A stretch of DNA of 17,765 bases from 13-1-40CM-70-15 sp964641215 (lineage in GTDB: Bacteria; Gemmatimonadota; Gemmatimonadetes; Gemmatimonadales; GWC2-71-9), in the NCBI GenBank assembly GCA_964641215.1, contig CAZXKD010000044.1, positions 1 through 17,765 on the forward strand. Reading direction: 5' to 3'. The translations under genes and the position numbers were made by a program. The notes beneath the pieces were generated by a model. The model saw only the letters and a list, made by a program, of their open reading frames with translations, did not search any database and had not been told where the DNA came from. Numbering within the stretch: the first letter of the stretch is position 1; the number at the start of each line of letters is the position of its first letter. Shown piece by piece: positions 8,681-16,827 of this stretch.

Positions 8681-9771
8681 CCTTCGGCATCCGCAGCGTC
8701 ACGTCATGGCTCATCTGGCTGACGGCCCTGATCGGCCTCACCCTCGTGATGCACGGAGTGCGCCGCGACATCGAAGAGGCGCACGTCGTCATCCCGTACC
8801 TGCTCGTGGTCCTCGGCGGCAGTGCGACCGGTGGCCGCGCCCTCGGGTTCACGCTCGCCGGCCTCAGCTTTCTGCTCATCGACTACTACTTTCAGGTGCC
8901 GTTCGACACCCTGAGCGTGGGCAAGCCGCTGGACTGGGTCGTGCTGCTCGCCTTCCTCGCGACGGCCGCGGTCGCGACGCAGCTGCTGGCCCGCGCGCAG
9001 GACGAGGCGCGGGAGGCCCAGCGCCGCGCTCGTGAGGTGGAGGAGCTGTCTCGTCTGGCCGAGCACGCGGAGGCCTTGCGGGAGGCGAACCGCCTCAAAG
9101 ACATGCTGCTCGCCTCGGTTTCCCACGATCTGCGGACACCCCTGACCACGATCAAGGCGCTCGCGCAGGAGGCCGCCGCCGGTGGCGACGGCCGCGCGCG
9201 GATCATCGAGGAGCAGGCGGACCGCCTGAGTCGGATGGTGGCCGATCTCCTCGACCTGTCGCGGATCAAGGCTGGCGCCTTTCCGCTGCACGCGGAGATC
9301 AACACCAGCGAGGATCTGGTGGGGGCCATCGGCGCGCCGTTCGCCGCGGTGCCGCGCGAGCGGCTCAAGACGATCCTGCACCTCGACCAGCCCGCGCTCG
9401 TGGGCCGGTTCGACTTCGTGCAGTCGCTGCGCATTCTCAGCAACCTGGTGGAGAACGCGCTGCGGTTCGCTCCCCCAGGATCGCCGGTGGAGCTGGAGGC
9501 GACGCGGGATGGCGCTATGCTGGTGTTCACCGTGCGGGACCGCGGCCCCGGGGTACCCGAAGCCGAGCGCGAGCGCATCTTCGAGCCGTTCTATCGTCCC
9601 GACGGCTCGCCGCCCGACGCGGGACGGGCTGGCCTGGGGCTCGCGATCGCACGCAACCTCGCCGAGCTGCAGGGCGGTACCGTCACCTACGCGCCGCAGA
9701 CCGGGGGCGGCAGTGCGTTCACGCTGCGGCTGCCAGCGGCGGACCTCGAGCCCCCACCCGCGTCTTTGTGA
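8677..9771 (+). CDS. Membrane sensor histidine kinase, C-terminal KdpD-like (DUF4118)
   Basis: Encodes 364 aa. Hydrophobic segments at about 9-26, 38-50, 55-70 and 87-104 form a four-helix DUF4118-type membrane unit (L-I-D-Y-Y-F-Q-V-P-F-D-T-L-S-V is its signature loop). A charged coiled coil (105-140) leads to the HisKA domain with H150 in S-V-S-H-D-L-R-T-P-L. The ATPase domain has N256/N260 in the N box, D288-R-G-P-G-V, F302-E-P-F-Y and G319-L-G-L-A. All catalytic elements are present. Full KdpD is about 900 aa with an N-terminal KdpD/Usp sensor part, which is absent here. GTG 8677 overlaps the regulator stop, so this short form is not a truncation by the window. The signal sensed is unknown. 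Metal or envelope stress is inferred from the efflux genes downstream. Confidence 0.92.
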   Translation: MTFGIRSVTSWLIWLTALIGLTLVMHGVRRDIEEAHVVIPYLLVVLGGSATGGRALGFTLAGLSFLLIDYYFQVPFDTLSVGKPLDWVVLLAFLATAAVATQLLARAQDEAREAQRRAREVEELSRLAEHAEALREANRLKDMLLASVSHDLRTPLTTIKALAQEAAAGGDGRARIIEEQADRLSRMVADLLDLSRIKAGAFPLHAEINTSEDLVGAIGAPFAAVPRERLKTILHLDQPALVGRFDFVQSLRILSNLVENALRFAPPGSPVELEATRDGAMLVFTVRDRGPGVPEAERERIFEPFYRPDGSPPDAGRAGLGLAIARNLAELQGGTVTYAPQTGGGSAFTLRLPAADLEPPPASL

Positions 9772-9775
9772 GTTC

Positions 9776-9806
9776 TTAACGCCCGCCGGCGTTTTCCGTA
9801 TAGAAT
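9776..9806 (+). promoter_or_regulatory. Candidate promoter before the efflux operon
   Basis: The 68-nt gap between the sensor kinase and the outer-membrane factor holds TTAACG (9776-9781) as a possible -35, a 17-bp spacer, and TATAGA (9799-9804) as a possible -10. An alternative -10, TAGAAT (9801-9806), gives a 19-bp spacer. Transcription would start near 9811, leaving a leader of about 28 nt without an obvious Shine-Dalgarno sequence before ATG 9840. This AT-rich patch stands out from the GC-rich surroundings. The match is by eye to sigma-70-type consensus only. Confidence 0.45.
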
Positions 9807-9823
9807 CTTAGCGCCCGCCCGCG
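9776..9823 (+). repeat. 16-bp direct repeat flanking the candidate -10 element
   Basis: TTAACGCCCGCCGGCG (9776-9791) and TTAGCGCCCGCCCGCG (9808-9823) match at 14 of 16 positions. Their starts are 32 bp apart, about three helical turns. OmpR-family regulators bind direct repeats, so this is a candidate site for the adjacent regulator. GC-rich composition raises the chance of a fortuitous match. Confidence 0.4.
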
Positions 9824-9839
9824 CAATGGTTCCGGCCGC

Positions 9840-11069
9840 ATGGACGGTCGAACCTTCGCTGTGGCTGCCGGCCTGTTGCTCGGCGGGCCGTGCGGGCTCC
9901 TCGCGCAGTCCCACCCCACGCTGCGCGACGTCCTCGACGTGGCGCTGCGGCAGAACCCCGACATTCTGGCCGCGCGCCTGCGCACCGACAGTGCCCATGG
10001 CGAGCAGGTGATCGCGCGGGCAATCCCGAACCCGGTCGTCACGTCCGCTCCGAACCAACCGTGGCAGTACACCGTGACTCTCCCGCTTGACCTGACGCCC
10101 CAACGCTTCCTGCGCACGCGGGCCGCCGGCCGAGGGGCGGACGCGGCGCGGTCCGACGCGGCCGACGTCGTGCGTCAGGTGACGTTCGCCGTGCGCCAGG
10201 GCTTCTACGACGTACTGCTGGCGGAAGAACAGCGCGGGCTTGCCGGCGAGCGGCTCGACATCTTCCGACAGCTGCTGGTCGCGGACTCGGTACGGCTGCG
10301 GGCCGGCGACGTCCCGCAGCGCGACGTCACCAAAGCCGAGCTGGAGCTCGCCCGTGCCGAAACGGACTTGCTACGCGCCGACGCCCAGGTGCACGCCGCC
10401 CGGCTCGCGCTCCAGCTGCTGATGGGCACGGCGGCGCCGGATACCTCCTTCACTGTCACGGGCCAGCTTGCGTATCAGCGCGTGCCTGTCCCAGAGGACT
10501 CGCTCGTCGCCATCGCGATCGCCCTGCGGCCTGACCTGCGGGCGGCGCAGGAGCGCATTGGGCAGAGCCGGGCGATCAGCAAACTCGCCTCGGCTCTGTG
10601 GATTCCCGTGCCGGAGGTGACGTTCTCGCATCAGCACGGCGGGGCCTTCGCGACGGGCGATCTGTTCACAAACGGCTCGTCGAACGCCCTCGGGTTCGGG
10701 TTCACCTTCCCCCTGCTGTACTGGAACGGTGGCGAGCGCGAGAAAGGCCGGGCAGGGCTGGAGGGCGCGGAGCTCAACGCGACCCGCTTGCAGGCGCAGG
10801 CCGCTAACGACGTCGCGACCGCGCTCGACGCATACCGCTCGGCGCGGGGCTTGGCGGAGCGCTACGAGGGGGGACTGTTGGAGCGCGCGCGGATGGTGCT
10901 CGAGACGGCGCGGTACGCGTATGGCACCGGCGCGATTTCGCTGCTCGAGCTGCTGGACGCGATTGCCACCTGGTCCAACACGCGATCGGATTATTACACG
11001 GCCCTGCACGACTACTGGATCAGCGTGTACGCGGTGGAGCGCGCGGTGGGAAGGGACTTCGCGCCATGA
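9840..11069 (+). CDS. czcC: Outer-membrane efflux factor, TolC/CzcC family
   Basis: Encodes 409 aa with a signal peptide ending near L-L-A-Q (residue 23). The mature protein has the two-fold pattern of outer-membrane factors. H-P-T-L-R-D-V-L-D-V-A-L-R-Q-N-P opens the first helical repeat. Long helical stretches follow (about 107-195 and 300-370), with strand segments between (T-V-T-L-P-L-D-L and L-G-F-G-F-T-F-P-L-L-Y-W-N-G-G). Y-A-Y-G-T-G-A-I-S-L-L-E-L-L-D-A is the typical second-repeat motif. It forms the outer-membrane exit duct of the RND pump. ATG 9840 is chosen because it gives the signal peptide; ATG 9826 is in another frame. The gene overlaps the fusion-protein gene by 4 nt (ATGA). The symbol is family-level, based on the CzcA-like pump partner. 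Confidence 0.88.
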   Translation: MDGRTFAVAAGLLLGGPCGLLAQSHPTLRDVLDVALRQNPDILAARLRTDSAHGEQVIARAIPNPVVTSAPNQPWQYTVTLPLDLTPQRFLRTRAAGRGADAARSDAADVVRQVTFAVRQGFYDVLLAEEQRGLAGERLDIFRQLLVADSVRLRAGDVPQRDVTKAELELARAETDLLRADAQVHAARLALQLLMGTAAPDTSFTVTGQLAYQRVPVPEDSLVAIAIALRPDLRAAQERIGQSRAISKLASALWIPVPEVTFSHQHGGAFATGDLFTNGSSNALGFGFTFPLLYWNGGEREKGRAGLEGAELNATRLQAQAANDVATALDAYRSARGLAERYEGGLLERARMVLETARYAYGTGAISLLELLDAIATWSNTRSDYYTALHDYWISVYAVERAVGRDFAP

Positions 11070-12211
11070 AGCCGAACGTCGCGCTGCCGTTGTCGGCCCT
11101 CGCGGTGGTGCTCGTAGCGCTGGGTCTGGCGCTGATCGTCACGGGGGGCCAGCGTCCCGCGGCCCTCGCTGCGGCGAGTGAGACGCCGCCACCGGGCGAA
11201 GTGTTCCTGGCTGCGGGCTCGCCGAAGCTCGCCAGTATCGGAGTAGACACGGTGCGCGCTCGGCGGGAGAAGGTCGTCGCGGTGTTGCCGGCGCAGCTCG
11301 TGCTGGATGAGGATCACACGGTGCGGGTGACGAGTCCCGTGGCGGGGCGCGTCCACACCCTCGACGCCGGGCCCGGCGACTCCGTGGCTGCGGGTGGAGC
11401 CCTCGCGCACATCGTCTCCAGTGACGTCGCGCAGGCGCAGAGCGACCTGCAACGGGCGGAGGCCGCCCTGACGACCGCGAGCGCCGCCCTGACGCGCGCC
11501 CGCGACCTGTTCGCGCACCAGGTGATCGCGCAGCGCGACCTGCAGCAGGCCATCAACGACTCCGCCCAGGCACGCGCCGAGCGGGACCGAGCCCAGGCGC
11601 GTGTGCAGCAGCTGGGTGCCGGCCCCAGCGTCGGGCAGGAGTTCGTCCTGCGCGCGCCGATCGGGGGCGAGGTGGTCGACCGCACGACCAACCCCGGCAT
11701 GGAGGTGAGGCCGGACATTCCCACGCCGCTGTTCACCGTCTCTAGCCTCGATACGTTGTGGCTCACGGCGAGCGTGTACGAGCGCGATCTCGGCGCCGTG
11801 CGCAGGGGCGAGCGCGTGGTGTTCACCACCGAGGCGCTGCCCGGTCGCACGATTACGGCGCGCGTCAGCTACGTGAGCAGCGCGCTCGACCCCGTCACCC
11901 GCACGGCGACGCTGCGCGCCCTGGTGCCGAACGCCGACGGCACCCTCCACCCTTCCACGTTCGGCGAGGTCAAGGTCGTGGCGCCCGACGTCTCCGGCGA
12001 GCCTGTCGTGCCCACGCTGGCTCTGGTCACCCGCGGCGCTGAGACGGTGGTCTTCGTCGAGACCGCGCCGGGGCGCTTCGCCATGCGCCCGGTGCAGGTG
12101 ACCGACGACGATGGAGAGACCGCCGTAATCGTGCGCGGTCTGCGCGTCGGCGAGCGGGTCGTCACCCGGGGCAGCCTCCTCCTCTTCGCCGAAGCCACGC
12201 CGGCCCGGTAG
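11066..12211 (+). CDS. czcB: Periplasmic membrane fusion protein of the RND efflux pump
   Basis: Encodes 381 aa with an N-terminal membrane anchor or signal (about 5-27). The barrel-sandwich (lipoyl-like) halves lie at about 85-120 (V-T-S-P-V-A-G-R-V near 88-96, G-D-S-V-A-A-G-G) and 193-225 (L-R-A-P-I-G-G-E-V-V-D). They flank an alpha-hairpin rich in Ala, Arg and Gln (121-185). The beta-barrel domain (about 228-305) has L-W-L-T-A-S-V-Y-E-R-D-L and S-A-L-D-P-V-T-R-T. The membrane-proximal domain (about 310-375) ends V-G-E-R-V-V-T-R-G-S-L-L-L. It joins the inner-membrane pump to the outer-membrane factor. No His-rich metal-binding N-terminus is seen. The stop is 2 nt before the pump start. The czcB symbol is assigned by family and operon position. 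Confidence 0.9.
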   Translation: MKPNVALPLSALAVVLVALGLALIVTGGQRPAALAAASETPPPGEVFLAAGSPKLASIGVDTVRARREKVVAVLPAQLVLDEDHTVRVTSPVAGRVHTLDAGPGDSVAAGGALAHIVSSDVAQAQSDLQRAEAALTTASAALTRARDLFAHQVIAQRDLQQAINDSAQARAERDRAQARVQQLGAGPSVGQEFVLRAPIGGEVVDRTTNPGMEVRPDIPTPLFTVSSLDTLWLTASVYERDLGAVRRGERVVFTTEALPGRTITARVSYVSSALDPVTRTATLRALVPNADGTLHPSTFGEVKVVAPDVSGEPVVPTLALVTRGAETVVFVETAPGRFAMRPVQVTDDDGETAVIVRGLRVGERVVTRGSLLLFAEATPAR

Positions 12212-12213
12212 GC

Positions 12214-15200
12214 GTGCTCCGCCGCATCGTCCGCTTCGCCCTGCACCAGCGCCTGCTGGTCGTGGGCGCCGTGCTGCTCGTGACGGTCGTCGGACTCCGC
12301 GCGTTTCATTTCCTCCCCGTGGAAGCCTTCCCCGACGTAGAAGACATCAAGGTCACGATCATCTCCCTCTGGCCGGGGCACGCCGCCGAGGAGCTCGAGA
12401 AGTCCGTGACCCTGCCGATCGAGCGCCAGATGAACGGCACGCCGAACCTGACCAACCTGCGCTCCATCTCGATGTTCGGCTTGTCGGTCGTCACCCTGGT
12501 CTTCGAGGACGGCGTCACCGACTACTTCGCCCGCCAGCAGGCGCTCGAACGACTCACGACCGTCACCCTGCCCGGCGGCGTGAGCTCGGGTCTTGCGTCG
12601 CTGTCCAACTCCACCGGCGAGATTTTCCGCTACACGCTCCGTGGCCGTCGGCCTCTCACCACGCTCAAGGAGCTTGAGGACTGGGTCGTGGAACCGGCGT
12701 TCCGCACCGTCCCGGGAATCGCCGACGTCGTCTCGTTCGGCGGGCAGGTGAAGCAGTATCAGGTGGACGTGGACCCGGCCAAGCTGCAGGCGTACAGCGT
12801 TACGCTGCCCCAGCTGGAGCAGGCGATCGCCGCCGCCAACGGCAACACCGGCGGCGGCTACATCGCGCACGGGTATGAGAAGCAGGTCGTGCGGGGCATC
12901 GGGTTGTTCCGGAGCCTCTCCGACATCGCGCGCGTGATGGTAACCTCACGTGGTGGCGTGCCCGTGCGGGTCGGTGATGTCGGCGTCGTGAGCATCGGCG
13001 GTGCGCCCCGCGAGGGGATTGTCGCGAAGGACAGCGCGGACGACGTGGTCGAGGGTATCGTGCTGATGCGCAAGGGCGGCAACGCGCTCGAGGTCCTCAA
13101 GGGCGTGCGCGCCAAGGCTGACCAGCTCAACGCGCTCATGCTCCCGCCTGATGTGCACCTGCTGCCGTTCTACGATCGCGCGGCGCTGGTCAACCACACG
13201 GTCGACACCGTGACGGAGAACCTCGCCATCGGCGCCACACTCGTCCTGCTCATCCTCATGATCTTCCTCGGCGACTGGCGCAGCGCGCTGATCGTAGGCG
13301 CGGTGATCCCGCTCTCGCTGCTGTTCGCGTTCATTCTGATGGATTGGCGTGGGGTGTCGGCGAACCTCATTTCGCTCGGCGCCGTCGACTTCGGCATCAT
13401 CGTCGACGCGGCGGTCGTCATGGTGGAGGCCTTCCTGGTACGGCTCGCGCTGGAGCCGCCCCGACACGCCGGCCACGGACGCGAGACCATCGCTCGGACC
13501 GCCGAGACCATGGGCAGGCCGATTCTGTTCTCCAAGGCGATCGTGATCACGGCCTTCCTACCGATCTTCACGTTCCAGCGGGTCGAGAAGCGCATCTTCT
13601 CGCCGATGGCCTTCACGCTGAGCTTCGCCCTGCTGGGCTCGCTCATCCTGTCATTGACGCTAGTCCCGGCGCTCTCGAGCTGGTTCGTGAAGGGCCAGCA
13701 TCACGAGACCAGAGCCATGCAGTGGCTCCGCAAGGTCTTCCTCCCCAGCTTCGATTGGGTGCTGGCGCACGCGAGGCCGACGCTCGTCGGCGCCGTGGTG
13801 CTGCTCGTCGCCTCGCTGGCGCTGGGCACCCGGCTGGGCACCGAGTTCCTGCCCGCACTCGACGAGGGCAACATCTGGCTCCGGGTGACCATGCCGGTCG
13901 GCATCTCGCTCGAGCAGGCCAAGGTTGTGGAGCGCCAGGTTCGGACGATCGTCCTGAAGTACCCGCAGGTTCGGCAGGTTGTCACGCAGCTCGGCCGGCC
14001 GGACGACGGCACGGACTCGAAGGGCTCGAACAACCTCGAGATGTACGTAGACCTGAAACCGCGGGACCAGTGGGGTGACGTGCGCGACAAGGACGAGCTC
14101 ATCGACCGCATGTACGGGCAGATGTCGCAAATCCCCGGCCTGAGCTTCAACTTCTCCCAGTATATCAAGGACAACGTCGAAGAAGCGTTGTCCGGCGTGA
14201 CCGGGGAGCTCGTCGTGAAGATCTTCGGGCCCGACCTGCAGGTGCTGCAAGAGAAGGCCGGTGAGGTCGAGCGCGTGATGGGCGGCGTGCGCGGCGTCGC
14301 CGACCTGGGCGTCGAGCAACAGTTCGGGCAGCCGCAGCTCCGGTTCGAGACGGATCGTGCAGCGATCGCTCGCTACGGGCTCTCGGTCGCGGATGTGAAT
14401 GACGCGGTCGAGACCGCCATTGGCGGGAGGGCGGTCACGCAGTTCCTGGAAGGGGACCGCGTCTTCGACGTGCGGGTGCGTTACATCGCGCCGGCCCGGG
14501 ACAGCCGCCGCGCGCTCGAGGCGCTGCCGGTCAATGCACCCGACGGGAGAATCGTGCCGCTCGGCAGTCTCACGCGTGTCGTGGCGGAAGAGGGTGCGTC
14601 CCGCATCTCCCGCGAGGGAAACGAGCGCCGCATCGCCATCAAGTGTTCGGTGCGCGGCCGTGATCAGGGCGGGTTCGTCGCCGAGGCCCAGCGTGCCGTC
14701 GATCGCGAGGTGCCGCTGCCCCCCGGCTACCGCATGACCTGGGGCGGGCAATTCGAAAACCAGCGCCGCGCGATGGCCCGACTCGCGCTCATCGTGCCGA
14801 CCAGCATCTTCCTGGTTTTCGTCCTGCTGTTCAGCACGTTCGGCTCGACCAAGTATGCCGCGCTGATCCTGGCGAACCTGCCGTTCGCGCTGATCGGCGG
14901 AATCGTGACCCTGTGGATGCGGAACATCAACCTCAGCGTCTCCGCCGCGGTTGGGTTCATCGCCCTGTTCGGGATCTCGGTGCAGAACGGCGTGATCCTG
15001 GTGAGCCAATTCAACGCGTTGCGCGACCAAGGCCTGACGATCGATGCCGCAGTGCGGCAGGGCACGCTGGAGCGGCTCCGCCCCGTCGTCATGACCGCGT
15101 TGATGGCCGCGTTGGGTCTGCTGCCGGCTGCGCTGTCGCGCGGTGTCGGCGCCGAGACCACGCGGCCGTTCGCGTCGGTCATCGTCGGCGGCCTGGTCAC

Positions 15201-15282
15201 CGCGACCCTGCTGACGCTGCTGTTGCTTCCCGTCCTGTATAACCTGTTCCACGAGGAGCCGCGCCAGGACCTCGCCGCCTAG
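12214..15282 (+). CDS. czcA: Heavy-metal efflux RND transporter, CzcA-like (HME-RND)
   Basis: Encodes 1022 aa, near the usual length of about 1050 for CzcA. It is a proton-driven inner-membrane pump exporting metal cations through CzcB/C-type partners. The first TM lies at about 14-34, followed by F-L-P-V-E-A-F-P-D-V. The TM4 motif A-V-D392-F-G-I-I-V-D398-A-A-V-V-M-V-E405 keeps the D, D and E needed for proton translocation in CzcA. This D-F-G-I-I-V-D form points to divalent cations (Zn, Co, Cd or Ni) and not the CusA-type motif for Cu/Ag. The exact metal cannot be read off. Further helices lie at about 338-352, 357-376, 452-490 and 865-1015, with two large periplasmic loops between. GTG 12214 is 2 nt after the fusion-protein stop and gives the expected M-L-R-R-I-V-R-F-A-L start. 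It converges with the next gene, 6 nt between stops. Confidence 0.95.
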   Translation: MLRRIVRFALHQRLLVVGAVLLVTVVGLRAFHFLPVEAFPDVEDIKVTIISLWPGHAAEELEKSVTLPIERQMNGTPNLTNLRSISMFGLSVVTLVFEDGVTDYFARQQALERLTTVTLPGGVSSGLASLSNSTGEIFRYTLRGRRPLTTLKELEDWVVEPAFRTVPGIADVVSFGGQVKQYQVDVDPAKLQAYSVTLPQLEQAIAAANGNTGGGYIAHGYEKQVVRGIGLFRSLSDIARVMVTSRGGVPVRVGDVGVVSIGGAPREGIVAKDSADDVVEGIVLMRKGGNALEVLKGVRAKADQLNALMLPPDVHLLPFYDRAALVNHTVDTVTENLAIGATLVLLILMIFLGDWRSALIVGAVIPLSLLFAFILMDWRGVSANLISLGAVDFGIIVDAAVVMVEAFLVRLALEPPRHAGHGRETIARTAETMGRPILFSKAIVITAFLPIFTFQRVEKRIFSPMAFTLSFALLGSLILSLTLVPALSSWFVKGQHHETRAMQWLRKVFLPSFDWVLAHARPTLVGAVVLLVASLALGTRLGTEFLPALDEGNIWLRVTMPVGISLEQAKVVERQVRTIVLKYPQVRQVVTQLGRPDDGTDSKGSNNLEMYVDLKPRDQWGDVRDKDELIDRMYGQMSQIPGLSFNFSQYIKDNVEEALSGVTGELVVKIFGPDLQVLQEKAGEVERVMGGVRGVADLGVEQQFGQPQLRFETDRAAIARYGLSVADVNDAVETAIGGRAVTQFLEGDRVFDVRVRYIAPARDSRRALEALPVNAPDGRIVPLGSLTRVVAEEGASRISREGNERRIAIKCSVRGRDQGGFVAEAQRAVDREVPLPPGYRMTWGGQFENQRRAMARLALIVPTSIFLVFVLLFSTFGSTKYAALILANLPFALIGGIVTLWMRNINLSVSAAVGFIALFGISVQNGVILVSQFNALRDQGLTIDAAVRQGTLERLRPVVMTALMAALGLLPAALSRGVGAETTRPFASVIVGGLVTATLLTLLLLPVLYNLFHEEPRQDLAA

Positions 15283-15288
15283 CGACCA

Positions 15289-16710
15289 TCAGGGCAGGCG
15301 CCAAATGTCCAAGACCCCTGTCCTAGAGTGATCGTTGGCGTTCCCCTCGGGAAGAGCGATCCTCCCGTCCGCCACGATCGGGCTGTTCCAGTGGCCGCCA
15401 CCGCACTCGAGATTCGCGACACGGCGTCCGGTCACCGCCTCGTAAACGTACAAGCCCCCGTGTGGATCGTACACGAAGAGGAGGCCGCCGGCGACGACCG
15501 GACTAGTCCCGGCCCTCTCGTTTTGCCACATCGGCTGCAGCCGGCGGTCGCGCAGCGTCCAGGCCGCCGTGCCGCCGCCATCGGCCGCGAAGATCCAGGT
15601 CGCCGTCGCGGTGTGGAGCACCGCGGGCGCGGTGAAGAGATCCGACCCCGACGGCGTGGCAATGACCTGTCGCTCGCCCCCCCGATGCGCCTCCGCCCCT
15701 CGCATCAGCCCCCAGTCCAACAAGCGGATCGAGCCGTCCTTGCCGCCTTGCGCCAGCAGGCCGCTCCCGAGCAGCACCGGGGATGTTGAGCCGAGGTCCG
15801 CATCGCCCCGCTCGAGGGCCTCGGTGTTGGTCGGCGTGTAGTTGCCGATCAAGCGGGTGGCGGCCGAGTCGAGTTCGAGCACGGCATCGCCCCAGCTGGC
15901 CTTTCCGTCCCAGCGCCCATTGCCGGTCGCGATGAAGATGTTCCCGGTCGTCGAGTCGATCACCGCGCCGGCGCGGCCCCACACCGCCGAGCCGCTCTCG
16001 GAGCAGGAGGCGGGATCCAGTAGCCCCGGCCGGTCACTGCAGAGCGAGTTCCACACGTGCAGGAGCTTTCCGCTCGTGGCGTCCAGGACCGCCACATGTC
16101 CCTGATAAGGTGGCGCATCGCCTATGTAGCCACCCGTGGTCGCGATGACGTGGCCGCGGAAATAGTTGAGTGGCGACGCGATCTTCTCGCGCCGGGGGAG
16201 ATTGGTGATCGCGGCGCTCCAAGCGACGCGGCCGTCCGCGACCGCCAGTTTCTGGACCTTCCCGTCGGGCGAGGCCGCGTACACGAACATTCGGTCCGGA
16301 TCGGCGACCGGTGTCGCGGTCGTGATTCGGTACGATCCCACCCACGCGGCGTAGTCCGGCGGCGTGTACTCCCAGAGGACCGCGCCACCAGCGGCGTCGA
16401 TGGCCAGGGTCTTGCCGTACGTCGTGGTGACGAAGAACACGTCGACCGCGGCCCCGTGCACGCGCGCGGCGTGGAGGTAGATCGCCGATGCGTCGACGGT
16501 CCCGTCGATGGGAATCCGCTGCCTCCGCAGCGACGCGACGTTGCCCGCCGTAATGCCCATCGGCGTGCTGGGGGCACTGGAGCGGGCGGCATCCCAGCCG
16601 AAGCGGGTCCAGTCCTGTGCCCCGACGGTGCGCGGCACGACGCAGAAGGCCAATCCGGCCACCAACCCGGCCCGAGCGAGTTTCGTCATTCCGGGGCGCT
16701 TCACGGACAT
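15289..16710 (-). CDS. Secreted PQQ-type (BamB/quinoprotein-like) beta-propeller protein
   Basis: Encodes 473 aa with a signal peptide cleaved near V-G-A-Q (residue 32). Blade-like repeats of the PQQ-enzyme type recur: A-I-D-A-A-G-G-A-V-L-W-E-Y near 103-115, K-L-A-V-A-D-G-R-V-A-W-S near 154-165, V-L-D-A-T-S-G-K-L-L-H-V-W near 208-220, T-G-N-I-F-I-A-T-G-N-G near 255-265 and V-Y-E-A-V-T-G-R-R-V-A-N-L near 422-434. C224 and C236 could form a disulphide. I see no clear set of PQQ and calcium ligands of a true quinoprotein dehydrogenase, so binding or scaffolding is as likely as catalysis. On the minus strand, GGAGGG lies 5 nt before the ATG at 16710, which is preferred over the Met at residue 8. 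It is convergent with czcA and divergent from the next gene. No terminator is visible between it and czcA. Confidence 0.85.
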   Translation of the reverse strand: MSVKRPGMTKLARAGLVAGLAFCVVPRTVGAQDWTRFGWDAARSSAPSTPMGITAGNVASLRRQRIPIDGTVDASAIYLHAARVHGAAVDVFFVTTTYGKTLAIDAAGGAVLWEYTPPDYAAWVGSYRITTATPVADPDRMFVYAASPDGKVQKLAVADGRVAWSAAITNLPRREKIASPLNYFRGHVIATTGGYIGDAPPYQGHVAVLDATSGKLLHVWNSLCSDRPGLLDPASCSESGSAVWGRAGAVIDSTTGNIFIATGNGRWDGKASWGDAVLELDSAATRLIGNYTPTNTEALERGDADLGSTSPVLLGSGLLAQGGKDGSIRLLDWGLMRGAEAHRGGERQVIATPSGSDLFTAPAVLHTATATWIFAADGGGTAAWTLRDRRLQPMWQNERAGTSPVVAGGLLFVYDPHGGLYVYEAVTGRRVANLECGGGHWNSPIVADGRIALPEGNANDHSRTGVLDIWRLP

Positions 16711-16827
16711 GGATACCCTCCCCTACCGCTTTCGATGCCGGGGCTCGCCCGGAGGTTTACCGTGTAACCATTTCGCCACTGCGGTCGTCGAACAGGGTAT
16801 GCCCCGGTCCCACAGGAGATCCTTCCC
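16711..16827. promoter_or_regulatory. Divergent intergenic region between propeller and NGP-repeat genes
   Basis: These 117 nt separate two genes transcribed away from each other, so both promoters should lie here. An imperfect inverted repeat GGTTTAC-CGT-GTAACC (16754-16769) sits centrally and could be a shared operator. TATGCC (16798-16803) is a weak possible -10 for the + gene. No convincing -35 was found. AGGAG (16814-16818) is the ribosome-binding site of the + gene. Confidence 0.4.

Noticed and set aside
7958..9771. Calling the two-component genes kdpE and kdpD with a potassium role
   Set aside because: The kinase lacks the N-terminal KdpD/Usp part and no Kdp ATPase genes are adjacent.
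9784..9795. CGCCGGCG followed by TTTT as a terminator after the sensor kinase
   Set aside because: An 8-bp palindrome without a loop cannot form a stable hairpin and the T run is only four bases. It also overlaps the candidate promoter.
13660..15252. 530-codon open frame on the minus strand opposite czcA
   Set aside because: Codon-mirror shadow of a clear RND transporter. Composition is atypical and no motif is present.
15283..15288. Bidirectional terminator between czcA and the propeller gene
   Set aside because: Only 6 nt separate the stop codons, and no inverted repeat with a T run was found there or just inside the gene ends.
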